Under the pieces are notes generated by a model, which did no database searches, was not told where the DNA came from, and saw only the letters and a list, made by a program, of their open reading frames with translations. Shown here piece after piece: positions 1 through 8,465 of a stretch of 64,000 bases of DNA. Each line of letters starts with the position of its first letter. Position 1 is the first letter of the stretch. The translations under genes and the position numbers were made by a program. The stretch comes from Pokkaliibacter plantistimulans (GTDB lineage Bacteria > Pseudomonadota > Gammaproteobacteria > Pseudomonadales > Balneatricaceae). Location of the stretch: assembly GCF_003194385.1 (NCBI RefSeq), contig NZ_LAPT01000077.1, positions 27,357 through 91,356 of the forward strand, in the 5' to 3' direction.

Positions 1-220
1 CTTCGGGACCAACAATCGTCAGATCGACATTATTCTGTGCAGCAAAATCTGCCAGTGCATCCAGTGCCAGCACGTCGATGGCGACGTTTTCTAGCTTGGC
101 TTCGAGTGCTGTGCCCGCGTTTCCGGGGGCTACGAAGACTTTCTCTACCTGCGGATGCTGAGCTACCTGCCAGGCGAGGGCGTGTTCACGGCCACCGTTG
201 CCAATTACGAGTACTTTCAT
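1..220 (-). CDS. purD: Phosphoribosylamine-glycine ligase, N-terminal part (runs off window)
   Basis: GAR synthetase, the cytosolic ATP-dependent enzyme that joins 5-phosphoribosylamine to glycine in de novo purine synthesis. Only the first ~73 codons lie in the window; the remainder is to the left of base 1. The translation begins MKVLVIGNGGREHALAW, the hallmark N-terminal nucleotide-fold motif of this family. The ATG (complement of 218-220) has a GAAGAG-like ribosome binding site just upstream. It lies 57 bp after purH on the same strand, the common purHD arrangement, so the two are probably co-transcribed. Confidence 0.93.
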   Translation of the reverse strand, partial: MKVLVIGNGGREHALAWQVAQHPQVEKVFVAPGNAGTALEAKLENVAIDVLALDALADFAAQNNVDLTIVGPE

Positions 221-244
221 CTGTTTGCTCTCTTCAGCAAGACA

Positions 245-269
245 GCGGGAGGCAGAGTCTGCCTCCCGC
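245..269. other. Perfect 12-bp intercistronic hairpin between purH and purD
   Basis: Bases 245-256 (GCGGGAGGCAGA) are the exact reverse complement of 258-269, with a single central base. The hairpin sits in the 57-bp gap between the purH stop and the purD start. No T-run follows on either strand, so it is not a standard intrinsic terminator. It may act as an mRNA processing or stability element, or as a partial attenuator between the two cistrons. Confidence 0.6.
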
Positions 270-277
270 AGGGTGGA

Positions 278-1861
278 TTAGTGACGGAAATGACGCATGC
301 CGGTAAAGACCATGGCAATGCCATGCTCATTGGCTGCATCGATCACTTCCTGATCACGCATTGAACCACCGGGCTGGATGACGGCAACGATGCCTGCTTT
401 GGCTGCTGCATCAATACCATCGCGGAAGGGGAAGAAGGCATCGGAGGCCATCACTGAACCGGGAACGGTCAGACCTTCGTCTTCTGCCTTGATACCCGCG
501 ATACGGGCACTGTACACCCGGCTCATCTGTCCGGCGCCAATACCCACGGTCATGCCGTCTTTGGCGTAAACAATGGCATTGGACTTGACGTATTTGGCGA
601 CTTCCCAGGCGAATAGCAGGTCACGCATTTCCTGCTCGCTGGGCTGACGCTTGCTGACGACTTTCATATCTGCCAGTTCAACCATGCCCAGATCGCGATC
701 CTGAAGCAGCAGACCGCCGTTGACTCGTTTGTAATCCAGCTCTGGCGCACGGTCACTGTCCCAGTCGCCACAGGCCAGCAGGCGCACGTTTTGCTTGGCT
801 GCGACGATAGCGCGGGCTTCGCTGCTGACACTGGGAGCAATAATCACTTCAACGAACTGACGGTCGATGATGGCCTGAGCGGTCTGGGCGTCCAGCTCAC
901 GGTTGAAGGCAATGATGCCACCAAAGGCAGAGGTCGGGTCGGTTTTGAAGGCGCGGTTGTAGGCATCCAGAAGGGTATCGCCAATGGCAACGCCACAGGG
1001 GTTGGCGTGCTTGACGATGACGCAGGCCGGATCCTTGAAGGGCTTGACGCATTCCAGAGCCGCATCGGTATCCGCCACGTTATTGTAGGAAAGTTCCTTG
1101 CCTTGCAACTGATTGGCGGTGGAGACACTGGCTTCCTGAATCACTGGCTCAACGTAGAAAGCGGCACGCTGATGAGGGTTTTCCCCGTAGCGCATATCCT
1201 GCTTTTTCACCAGCTGAGTGGAGTAGGTGCGAGGGAAGTCGCTGACCTGAGTACCCATTTCGTTACGCGCACCGAGGTAATTAGCAATCATGCCATCGTA
1301 GCGAGCGGTATGTTCAAATGCCTTGACGGCCAGATCATAACGCAGGGCCAGGGTCAGCTGATTGTCGTTGCTGTCCATATCGCTGAGGATGCGATCATAG
1401 TCGGCAACATCGGTGACGATAGCGACATGGGCATGGTTCTTGGCAGCTGCACGAACCATAGTGGGGCCACCGATATCGATGTTCTCGATAGCGTCTTCCC
1501 AGCTGCAGTCAGGACGGGCTACGGTCTGGGCGAAGGGGTAGAGGTTGACGACAACCATGTCGATGGGGGCAATGTTGTGTTCTGCCATCACTTCGTCATC
1601 CTGGCCACGGCGACCGAGGATACCGCCATGCACTTTAGGGTGCAGGGTCTTGACGCGACCATCCATCATTTCCGGGAAACCGGTATGGTCAGAAACTTCG
1701 GTCACTTCTACACCGGCCTGTTTCAGCAGCTTATAGGTGCCGCCTGTCGACAGCAGGGCGACGCCACGTGCCTGCAGGGCTTGGGCAAACGCCAACAGTC
1801 CGGTCTTGTCGGAGACGCTGAGAAGAGCGCGGCGAACAGGAGAAAGATGTTGGTCAGACAT
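278..1861 (-). CDS. purH: Bifunctional AICAR transformylase / IMP cyclohydrolase
   Basis: Catalyses the last two steps of de novo IMP synthesis: formylation of AICAR with 10-formyl-THF, then ring closure. 527 aa, close to the E. coli enzyme (529). The N-terminal methylglyoxal-synthase-like cyclohydrolase domain covers about residues 1-150 and starts [10 protein letters not shown]. The transformylase domain contains the catalytic Lys284-His285 in KHANPCG. I chose the ATG at 1861 ([11 protein letters not shown]), which matches family N-termini, over an in-frame ATG 42 bp upstream; neither has a strong Shine-Dalgarno. First gene of a purHD pair. Confidence 0.96.
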   Translation of the reverse strand: MSDQHLSPVRRALLSVSDKTGLLAFAQALQARGVALLSTGGTYKLLKQAGVEVTEVSDHTGFPEMMDGRVKTLHPKVHGGILGRRGQDDEVMAEHNIAPIDMVVVNLYPFAQTVARPDCSWEDAIENIDIGGPTMVRAAAKNHAHVAIVTDVADYDRILSDMDSNDNQLTLALRYDLAVKAFEHTARYDGMIANYLGARNEMGTQVSDFPRTYSTQLVKKQDMRYGENPHQRAAFYVEPVIQEASVSTANQLQGKELSYNNVADTDAALECVKPFKDPACVIVKHANPCGVAIGDTLLDAYNRAFKTDPTSAFGGIIAFNRELDAQTAQAIIDRQFVEVIIAPSVSSEARAIVAAKQNVRLLACGDWDSDRAPELDYKRVNGGLLLQDRDLGMVELADMKVVSKRQPSEQEMRDLLFAWEVAKYVKSNAIVYAKDGMTVGIGAGQMSRVYSARIAGIKAEDEGLTVPGSVMASDAFFPFRDGIDAAAKAGIVAVIQPGGSMRDQEVIDAANEHGIAMVFTGMRHFRH

Positions 1862-1977
1862 GGTATGCAATCCAGATTCTAATGGGGCAGCAAGTAAAAG
1901 CATGGGGTGACTGGCTGGGCTGGCACTGCCCGGCAGTGGAACAATCCACTATGTGCAGTCAAATTTGACCAAAAGGT

Positions 1978-2009
1978 CAAAAAGAAAAAAGGCGGACAAT
2001 GCCGCCTTT
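1978..2009 (-). terminator. Intrinsic terminator after fis
   Basis: Stem AAAGGCGG (1988-1995) pairs with CCGCCTTT (2002-2009) around a six-base loop. Read on the minus strand the stem is followed by a T-rich tract (complement of 1978-1990). It lies directly after the fis stop codon and ends the dusB-fis transcript. Confidence 0.85.
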
Positions 2010-2013
2010 CTAC

Positions 2014-2331
2014 TTACAGTAATCCGTACTGTTTGAGTTTCTTCCGCAGGGTGCCGCGGTTCAGGCCCAGAACCTGTGAGGCTTTGGTCTGATTGTCCTT
2101 GGTGTAGTGCATAACGGTCTCAAACAAGGGCTGTTCGATCTCCGCCAGCACCATCTCGTACACATCGCTTACGGGTTGGCCATCTAACTGTTTGAAGTAG
2201 TTATCCAGAGACCGTGCCACGGTATCACGCAGGGTCTGGGCAGTTTCCTGAGGAACCACTGCTGTATGCACCTTGGTGGGCGATTCATTGAGCGTGTCTT
2301 GGGTATTCAGTTTAGTCAGTGCCATATTCAT
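2014..2331 (-). CDS. fis: Nucleoid-associated DNA-binding protein Fis
   Basis: Homodimeric nucleoid protein that bends DNA and modulates rRNA, tRNA and recombination sites. 105 aa (E. coli Fis has 98). The C-terminal helix-turn-helix is clear ([19 protein letters not shown], about residues 83-101), and the central dimerisation helices include [14 protein letters not shown] second ATG two codons in (2325) is an equally possible start. The start codon abuts the dusB stop with no gap, the conserved dusB-fis operon, which is typically controlled by growth phase. Confidence 0.95.
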   Translation of the reverse strand: MNMALTKLNTQDTLNESPTKVHTAVVPQETAQTLRDTVARSLDNYFKQLDGQPVSDVYEMVLAEIEQPLFETVMHYTKDNQTKASQVLGLNRGTLRKKLKQYGLL

Positions 2332-3321
2332 TTAAGCCGCTACCTCGTTATCGGCATCTCGCTCACTAAAGAAGTGCTCGAGCGCCTCTATTTGCGCTTC
2401 GGAGGTTTCTATCTGATTAAAAAAACGTCGAAATTCGTTACCGCCTGGCTGAGCTGCCAGGTACCAGCCAACATGTTTTCGCGCTACACGCGTTCCAAGC
2501 ACGTCACCGTAAAAGGTGTGTAGCCCTCGCAGGTGCTCAAGTAAGATCGAGTGCAACTCTGCGAGTCGGGGTGCTGGTAGTGCCTTCCCAGCACGAAGAA
2601 AGTGATCAATCTCGCGAAAGATCCAGGGCCGTCCTTGCGCTGCCCGGCCAATCATCACCGCATCGGCTCCGGTATGCTGGAGCACCTCACGGGCTTTGGT
2701 CGGGCTGTCGATATCGCCATTGGCAAATACCGGAATACGGACACTCTGCTTGATCGCCGCAATGGTGTCGTACTCGGCATGCCCGGTAAATTTGTCCTCA
2801 CGTGTCCGGCCGTGCACCGCCAGAGCCTGGATACCCAGGTCTTCAGCCAGTCTGGCAATGGTCATGCCATTGCGCAGCTCCTGACTCCAGCCAGTGCGGA
2901 TCTTCAACGTCACAGGAACGTCAACGGCAGCGACTACGGTCTGCAGAATCTCGGCAACCAGCCTTTCATCTTTCAGTAGTGCCGAACCTGCCGCCTTGTT
3001 ACATACCTTCTTGGCCGGGCAACCCATATTCAGATCAATGATCTGGGCACCCTGTTCCACGCTCAGGCGGGCGGCATTAGCCATACTTTCAGGGTCACCA
3101 CCTGCAATCTGCACGGAGCGAGGTGCTGGTTCATCAAGATGAATCATACGCAGCTGCGACTTGCGCGAATGCCAGAGGTGATGATTGGCCGTCAACATTT
3201 CAGAAACCACCAAACCCGCGCCCATACGCTTGCACAAAGTCCGGAACGGTAGATCGGTAACCCCTGCCATGGGGGCCAGGATGACCCGGCTATCAATGGT
3301 ATAGGGACCAATTCTGAACAC
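2332..3321 (-). CDS. dusB: tRNA-dihydrouridine synthase B
   Basis: FMN-dependent reductase that converts specific D-loop uridines of tRNA to dihydrouridine using NADPH. 329 aa (E. coli 321). The TIM-barrel domain opens with LAPMAGVTDLPFR, and the catalytic Cys101 lies in NMGCPAKKV. The FMN phosphate region IGRAAQGRPWIF is present. The C-terminal helical tRNA-binding domain follows, ending about 329. First gene of the dusB-fis operon; about 90 bp separate it from the next minus-strand gene upstream. Confidence 0.96.
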   Translation of the reverse strand: MFRIGPYTIDSRVILAPMAGVTDLPFRTLCKRMGAGLVVSEMLTANHHLWHSRKSQLRMIHLDEPAPRSVQIAGGDPESMANAARLSVEQGAQIIDLNMGCPAKKVCNKAAGSALLKDERLVAEILQTVVAAVDVPVTLKIRTGWSQELRNGMTIARLAEDLGIQALAVHGRTREDKFTGHAEYDTIAAIKQSVRIPVFANGDIDSPTKAREVLQHTGADAVMIGRAAQGRPWIFREIDHFLRAGKALPAPRLAELHSILLEHLRGLHTFYGDVLGTRVARKHVGWYLAAQPGGNEFRRFFNQIETSEAQIEALEHFFSERDADNEVAA

Positions 3322-3408
3322 GTATTTTTCCCGGATAGATAAGGCTGGCTAAGCGCCTGAAAACCCCAAAAAATGAGGGTCAGGTGGGCAGTTTCTGAAC
3401 AAGGGGGG

Positions 3409-4512
3409 CTATTCTACTCTTTCAGGCTTGGGTGGGAAAGAGGGAATTCGGGCGTCTGCCGCATAGAGGTGCAGGGCATATCCGACCGAGGGGGCACCCG
3501 GATCCTGCAGGGTAAAGCTGATGTTGACCGGCGTGTTGACGGGCATTTCCTTGGCGTCTTCCAGATCGCCACCCAAATAGTCAGTGGAGGTGATATAACG
3601 CTGTGCGCGTGGGTGTCCCTGCAGATCATAAAATACCAGTCCGAGTACTGGGTAGGGCTGGGTATAACTCGCCTGATTAAGCAGCGTCAGATTGACCTGC
3701 AACAGATTACTGTATTCCTGATGGTCGCGAATGGATAAGGCTGTGCTGCTGATCTTGTCGACATCACTGCGAGGGTGCAACTGGCAGGGAAGTGAGCTAC
3801 AGCTCCATTGAATAAAAGCCCCAAGGGGGGGCTGCCAGGCCAGCTGCTGACGCTGCCACCAGATCCATTGCAGAGGGAGTGCCAGCAGCAATAGCAGGGT
3901 CCAGGCCAGCAGGCCGTTACTCAGTTTGGGCACGGGTTCATGCCAGTGCAGATGTTCCTCGTCATGCAGATTTTCCAGCGCCTGCAGGGGGCTCAGCGTC
4001 AGCACATCACTGTCTGGTCTCGAGCTTTGAGTATTGTTCGGTGCAGGAATGCCTGAACTGACCTTTGCCGCTGCGTGCGAAGCAGTCTCAGCCATGTTCT
4101 GGCGCCGCGTCGGCGCTGGTTTGCTGTTAGCCGGTATCGCCGTTGGGTGCGCGGGTGCTGCAGGCTGTGCCTGTGCTGGTGCGGGTCGCTTGTCATCGTG
4201 CACAGGTGTCGACTGTGCTGATGCTTGCGGCGAGGGTGTGGCTGCAGCGTCAGGTTCTCTGGATTTGGGGGCCACCACAACGTGATGCAGACTGGGTCGA
4301 TCTGCTGATGGCCTGATGGGAGGACGGCTATTGGCCTGGGGCGTGGCGCTGGCCGGTTCTGGCTGGCTGCTCAGCATATGCTGAGCAGCCATGAATACAT
4401 GATGGCAGACGCCGCAACGGACTCTCCCCCCGGCCTGCTGCAGTTGCCGTTGTTCCAGTTTAAAGGCGGTCTGGCACGCCGGGCAGCGGGTAATCAGGTG
4501 GGAGAGTGGCAT
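3409..4512 (-). CDS. Zinc-ribbon and DUF3426 single-pass membrane protein
   Basis: 367 aa. An N-terminal MJ0042-type zinc ribbon has Cys10, Cys13, Cys33 and Cys36 (CPACQTAF ... CGVC). A long Pro/Ala/Ser/Gln-rich, probably disordered stretch follows (about 45-180), then one membrane helix (about 200-218) and a DUF3426 C-terminal domain, likely periplasmic. Function unknown; the family is often found beside prmA. The chosen ATG at 4512 directly precedes the zinc ribbon and leaves one base after the prmA stop, so it is translationally close to prmA. A longer reading from 4554 would overlap prmA and is unlikely. Confidence 0.85.
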   Translation of the reverse strand: MPLSHLITRCPACQTAFKLEQRQLQQAGGRVRCGVCHHVFMAAQHMLSSQPEPASATPQANSRPPIRPSADRPSLHHVVVAPKSREPDAAATPSPQASAQSTPVHDDKRPAPAQAQPAAPAHPTAIPANSKPAPTRRQNMAETASHAAAKVSSGIPAPNNTQSSRPDSDVLTLSPLQALENLHDEEHLHWHEPVPKLSNGLLAWTLLLLLALPLQWIWWQRQQLAWQPPLGAFIQWSCSSLPCQLHPRSDVDKISSTALSIRDHQEYSNLLQVNLTLLNQASYTQPYPVLGLVFYDLQGHPRAQRYITSTDYLGGDLEDAKEMPVNTPVNISFTLQDPGAPSVGYALHLYAADARIPSFPPKPERVE

Positions 4513-4513
4513 C

Positions 4514-5407
4514 TCAGAAGCGTATTCCTTCCAGGCGACCCCAGTCTTCCACAATCACTGGGGGCGACATTGTGTAATAGGGCTGGTAGGCAGCACTGAC
4601 CTCTTCTGCCTGATGAGAAAGAATGCCTGACAGCACGATCTTTCCTTCAACATGACACAAGGCGGCCAGGGTGGGCGCAAGGCTGACCAGCGGACCTGCG
4701 AGAATATTAGCTACCACAACATCAGCCTGCAATTCCGGCATCTGCTCGGGGTACAGTGTCATCAGTCTGGAGGAGTGAATGCCATTGCGCTGGGCGTTGT
4801 CGCGAGTAGCTTCCAGTGCCTGTGGATCAATGTCCACGGCATAGACCATGCGCGCTCCCAGTAGTAGTGCAGCGATGCCGAGTATGCCTGAACCGCAGCC
4901 ATAATCGATCACTACCTTGTCTTTCAGGTCCTGAGCTGCGAGCCAGCGCAGGCACAAGGCTGTGGTGGGGTGGCTGCCGGTACCAAAAGCCAGGCCAGGA
5001 TCGAGAATCAGGTTGGCTGCTTCGGGATCAGGTGTGGGCTTCCAGCTTGGGCATACCCAGAAATGCTCGCCAAACTGAATGGGCTCAAAGTGCTCCATCC
5101 ATGCACGTTCCCAATCTTTGTCTTCCAGAATTTCTACTTTGTGTGCAGGGAATGTCTGGCCAGGGTGGCCTGCCAGGTAGTGTAGCTGCAGGGTAGTGAG
5201 CGCTTCTTCGATATCCGTATCGGCAGTGAACAGGCCAGTCAGTGTGGTATTGCTCCACAGTGGAGTGGATCCTAGTTCGGGCTCATAGATAGGTTGGTCC
5301 TCATTATCCTGAAAGGTGACTGATACGGCACCAACGGCCAGTAGCAAATCTTCCAGTTCTTCCGCTTGCTCAGGTTTGATTTCCAGACGAATCTGAAGCC
5401 AGGACAT
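4514..5407 (-). CDS. prmA: Ribosomal protein L11 methyltransferase
   Basis: SAM-dependent methyltransferase that trimethylates ribosomal protein L11 at several sites. 297 aa (E. coli 293). The N-terminal substrate-recognition domain runs to about residue 125. The linker motif [14 protein letters not shown] is at 136-149, the SAM-binding [10 protein letters not shown] at 168-177, and the NILAGPL active-site strand further on. Upstream on the same strand lies accC, but a strong terminator at 5422-5462 separates them, so prmA and the downstream DUF3426 gene form their own unit. Confidence 0.95.
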   Translation of the reverse strand: MSWLQIRLEIKPEQAEELEDLLLAVGAVSVTFQDNEDQPIYEPELGSTPLWSNTTLTGLFTADTDIEEALTTLQLHYLAGHPGQTFPAHKVEILEDKDWERAWMEHFEPIQFGEHFWVCPSWKPTPDPEAANLILDPGLAFGTGSHPTTALCLRWLAAQDLKDKVVIDYGCGSGILGIAALLLGARMVYAVDIDPQALEATRDNAQRNGIHSSRLMTLYPEQMPELQADVVVANILAGPLVSLAPTLAALCHVEGKIVLSGILSHQAEEVSAAYQPYYTMSPPVIVEDWGRLEGIRF

Positions 5408-5421
5408 GATTAGTCTCCTGT

Positions 5422-5462
5422 AAAAAGAAAAAGCCTCTTTGCCACCGCAGTAGCAAAGAGGC
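5422..5462 (-). terminator. Intrinsic terminator after accC
   Basis: Perfect 10-bp stem GCCTCTTTGC (5433-5442) with GCAAAGAGGC (5453-5462) and a 10-base loop. On the minus strand it is followed by TTTTTCTTTTTA (complement of 5421-5432). Ends the aroQ-accB-accC transcript. Confidence 0.9.
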
Positions 5463-5527
5463 GGGAGGCTGGACTGCGCAGCATCAGCATGATGCCAACA
5501 GGCCAGGGGCTCCAGGAAATACCGGAA

Positions 5528-6874
5528 TCAGTGTTCTGAGCCCAGCTTCTTCTCTAGGTAGTGAATATTGACACCGCCTTTGGCGAACTGGCTGTCACGG
5601 ACCAGATCCTTGTGTAGCGGGATGTTGGTCTTGATGCCGTCAACAACCATCTCATCCAGTGCAACTCGCATACGTGCCAGGGCGGTTTCACGGTTGTCAC
5701 CGTGAGTGATCAACTTGGCAATCAGCGAATCGTAATAGGGTGGGACGGAGTAGCCACTGTACAGGTGAGAGTCGACACGCACACCGAAACCGCCAGCAGC
5801 ATGGTAGGTTTTTACCAGACCGGGGCAGGGCATGAAGGTGCGTGGATCTTCTGCGTTGACGCGGCACTCAAAGGCATGACCCTTGATCTTTACTTCTTCC
5901 TGACGGAACGACAAGGGCATGCCGGAGGCAATGCGCAATTGTTCCTTGACGATGTCGATGCCAGTGATCATCTCGGTAACGGGATGCTCAACCTGAACAC
6001 GTGTGTTCATCTCGATGAAGTAGTAGTTGCCATCTTCGTAGAGAAACTCGAAGGTGCCCGCGCCGCGATAACCGATGGTGATACAGGCATCCACACAGGA
6101 CTGCAGCACAGCCTGACGTGCGGTTTCATCTACCAGTGGTGCAGGAGCTTCCTCCAGCACTTTCTGGTGACGACGCTGCAAGGAGCAGTCACGGTCATAC
6201 AGATGAATGGCGTTGCCCTGGCCGTCAGCCAGTACCTGCACTTCAATATGACGTGGGTTCTCGAGGAACTTCTCCATATACACGGTGCTGTCGCCGAAAG
6301 CCGCCTTGGCTTCGGTCTGGGTTACGCTGACTGAACTCAGCAGATCGGCTTCGGCGTGCACCACGCGCATACCGCGACCACCACCGCCTGCTGCCGCCTT
6401 GATGATGACAGGGTAGCCAATTTCGAGAGCAATCTTTTTCACTTGCTCAGCGTCGTCTGGCAGAGGGCCATTGGAGCCGGGAACGGTGGGGACACCAGCT
6501 TCTTTCATGGCTTTGATGGCCGAAACCTTGTCACCCATCAGACGGATGACACTGGCGGTTGGGCCGATAAAGACAAAACCGCTTTTCTCTACCATTTCGG
6601 CGAAGTTAGCGTTTTCAGCCAGAAAGCCGTAACCGGGGTGAATGCCGGAGGCATCGGTAATTTCCGCCGCCGCAATCAGGCGAGGAATATTCAGATAGCT
6701 TTCCGTTGATGAGTTCGGGCCAATGCAAACGGCTTCGTCTGCCAGACGAACGTGTTTCAGATCACGGTCGGCTTTGGAATGGACAGCTACTGTCTTGATG
6801 CCCAGCTCTTTACAGGCTCGCAAAATGCGCAACGCGATTTCGCCGCGGTTCGCAATCAGGACTTTTTCCAGCAT
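5528..6874 (-). CDS. accC: Acetyl-CoA carboxylase, biotin carboxylase subunit
   Basis: Carboxylates the biotin of AccB using ATP and bicarbonate, the first half-reaction of fatty acid synthesis. 448 aa (E. coli 449). It shows the N-terminal biotin-carboxylase fold ([12 protein letters not shown]), the ATP-grasp glycine-rich loop AAGGGGRGM, the [16 protein letters not shown] catalytic strand and the C-terminal domain. It follows accB by 27 bp on the same strand in the standard accBC pair. Confidence 0.97.
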   Translation of the reverse strand: MLEKVLIANRGEIALRILRACKELGIKTVAVHSKADRDLKHVRLADEAVCIGPNSSTESYLNIPRLIAAAEITDASGIHPGYGFLAENANFAEMVEKSGFVFIGPTASVIRLMGDKVSAIKAMKEAGVPTVPGSNGPLPDDAEQVKKIALEIGYPVIIKAAAGGGGRGMRVVHAEADLLSSVSVTQTEAKAAFGDSTVYMEKFLENPRHIEVQVLADGQGNAIHLYDRDCSLQRRHQKVLEEAPAPLVDETARQAVLQSCVDACITIGYRGAGTFEFLYEDGNYYFIEMNTRVQVEHPVTEMITGIDIVKEQLRIASGMPLSFRQEEVKIKGHAFECRVNAEDPRTFMPCPGLVKTYHAAGGFGVRVDSHLYSGYSVPPYYDSLIAKLITHGDNRETALARMRVALDEMVVDGIKTNIPLHKDLVRDSQFAKGGVNIHYLEKKLGSEH

Positions 6875-6901
6875 GAGCGTTTCCTTTAGCGGTAGCGTGT
6901 A

Positions 6902-7375
6902 TTAAGCAATAACGAACAGGGGCTGATCGAACTCAAGTGGCTGGCCATCTTCCACCAGAATTTCCACAATGGTGCCGGCCTTGTCTGCTTCGATGTGGTT
7001 CATCATCTTCATGGCTTCGATAATGCAGATCTTGTCGCCAGCATTGACGCTGGAGCCCACTTCCACGAATGCCTTGGTGCCTGGCGCTGGTGAGCGATAG
7101 AAGGTGCCTACCATTGGGGAGGTCACAATGTGACCCGCGGCGATTGCCTTGCCGGCTTCAACAGGTGCTGCAACAGGTGCAGGTGCGGCAGCCTGGACTG
7201 GCGCGGCCTGCACAGGCATTGGCGCGGGCGCGTAGGCAGGAGCATAGGCTGCGGCAGGTACTACATTGGAGACACGGCTGATGCGTACCGACTCCTCGCC
7301 TTCTTTAATCTCGATCTCGTTGATATCGGATTCTTCCAGCAGTTCGATAAGCTTTTTTACTTTACGGATATCCAT
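6902..7375 (-). CDS. accB: Biotin carboxyl carrier protein of acetyl-CoA carboxylase
   Basis: Carries CO2 on a lysine-bound biotin between AccC and the carboxyltransferase. 157 aa from the chosen ATG ([15 protein letters not shown]), matching the family N-terminus; GAGAAAG six bases upstream fits as ribosome binding site. An Ala/Pro-rich flexible linker (about 38-76) joins the N-terminal segment to the biotinyl domain, with the modified Lys123 in EAMKMMNH. Reading from 7390 would add five residues and is less likely. Confidence 0.96.
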   Translation of the reverse strand: MDIRKVKKLIELLEESDINEIEIKEGEESVRISRVSNVVPAAAYAPAYAPAPMPVQAAPVQAAAPAPVAAPVEAGKAIAAGHIVTSPMVGTFYRSPAPGTKAFVEVGSSVNAGDKICIIEAMKMMNHIEADKAGTIVEILVEDGQPLEFDQPLFVIA

Positions 7376-7400
7376 GAGCATCTTTCTCATTCAGGGAACG

Positions 7401-7844
7401 TTAGTCCCGCTCCAGCATTGACAGTGCAGCTTGCAGGGCGAGGGAGTAACCTTGAGCACCCAGTCCGCAGATCACCCCGACCGCCACATCGGAAAAATAG
7501 GAATGATGACGGAAGGGTTCACGTTTATGCACGTTGGACAGGTGAACCTCGATAAAGGGAATCGCAACGCCACTCAGGGCGTCTCGGATGGCAACACTGG
7601 TGTGGGTGAAAGCCGCCGGATTGATCAGAACAAAGTCGACCTTTTCCGTGCGTGCCTGGTGAATACGCTCTACCAGCAGGTGTTCAGCATTGCTCTGAAA
7701 AAAGTCCAGGCTGTGGCCGCTGGCTGTGGCCTGGGCTTCGAGCATGGCTTGGATATCGGCCAGCGTGGTGTAACCGTAGACCTCCGGCTCACGTGTGCCG
7801 AGAAGATTAAGGTTGGGACCGTTGAGGACCAGAATCTTTGCCAT
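7401..7844 (-). CDS. aroQ: Type II 3-dehydroquinate dehydratase
   Basis: Third shikimate-pathway step, dehydration of 3-dehydroquinate. 147 aa, the usual size for this dodecameric enzyme. It contains [16 protein letters not shown] with catalytic Tyr23, the [10 protein letters not shown] region, and His101 in EVHLSN followed by REPFRHHS. The ATG at 7844 gives the classic start [11 protein letters not shown], with AGGA about 12 bases upstream. It leads the aroQ-accB-accC cluster, 25 bp ahead of accB, an arrangement common in gammaproteobacteria. Confidence 0.95.
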   Translation of the reverse strand: MAKILVLNGPNLNLLGTREPEVYGYTTLADIQAMLEAQATASGHSLDFFQSNAEHLLVERIHQARTEKVDFVLINPAAFTHTSVAIRDALSGVAIPFIEVHLSNVHKREPFRHHSYFSDVAVGVICGLGAQGYSLALQAALSMLERD

Positions 7845-8465
7845 AAATTCGCCGTTCCTGACATGCATTAGAACATCACCTGCACCTGACGGGGAGACTG
7901 TGGGTCTTCAATCAGGCAGAGACGTTTGCCAGCATTGCTGATATTAGTTAATGAGCTGCACCAGATATTGCTACTGCAACCTCCTGGAGCCGGGGCTTCC
8001 GAGGTTGCGTCACACCGTTGGCCTAGGCCGATGCGAATTGGCGGACTAGTTTGCCGAAAATTATCTTTATAGTCTAGTTACGCCTAATTTCACTTCAATG
8101 TTTGGCTGTTTCCTTGCAAGTTTCTTATTATTTTCCCCACGAAGCGAGGTTGGAACTGAGCAGAAGGGCTGTATTCTTGGAAACTCTGAAACAGTATTTT
8201 GGCGCGGATGGCTATATCAGTCCGGGTGATGGCAGACGTGTAAGTCTGTCGCGCAGGGGTGTGCAGTCAGCTGCAGTGTTCTATAGTTGCTGTGCCTATA
8301 TTTAAGCTTTCCCTCATTTCAAGGCGGTTGTGCGCCTGTGTATGGGGTAAGGTTGCTGATCAATGCTGAGTCAGCCAGTTAGTCTAATCTAAGAGCAGCG
8401 TGTAATGACGGATAGCGAGATCAAAATGGTCGAGGATGGAAAGAGGGGAGCAACAGGAGGAACCC
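7845..8465. promoter_or_regulatory. Divergent control region between aroQ and the lapD-like gene
   Basis: About 620 bp without a convincing gene, between divergent transcription units. It holds a branched hairpin at 7976-8008: outer arms GCAACCTC/GAGGTTGC, inner arms GGAGCC/GGCTTC with one G-T pair. A TATAGT -10-like hexamer lies at 8068-8073 in an AT-rich stretch, without a good -35 partner. A 67-codon open frame at 8102-8305 has no recognisable domain. Promoters for aroQ-accBC and for the c-di-GMP receptor gene must lie here, but I cannot place them firmly. Confidence 0.45.

Noticed and set aside
791..1882. 363-codon frame on the plus strand inside purH
   Set aside because: It is the antisense shadow of purH with no domain; high GC at third positions opens such frames.
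8102..8305. 67-codon frame in the aroQ/lapD divergent region
   Set aside because: No recognisable domain, no strong ribosome binding site, and sequence composition unlike the neighbouring genes.
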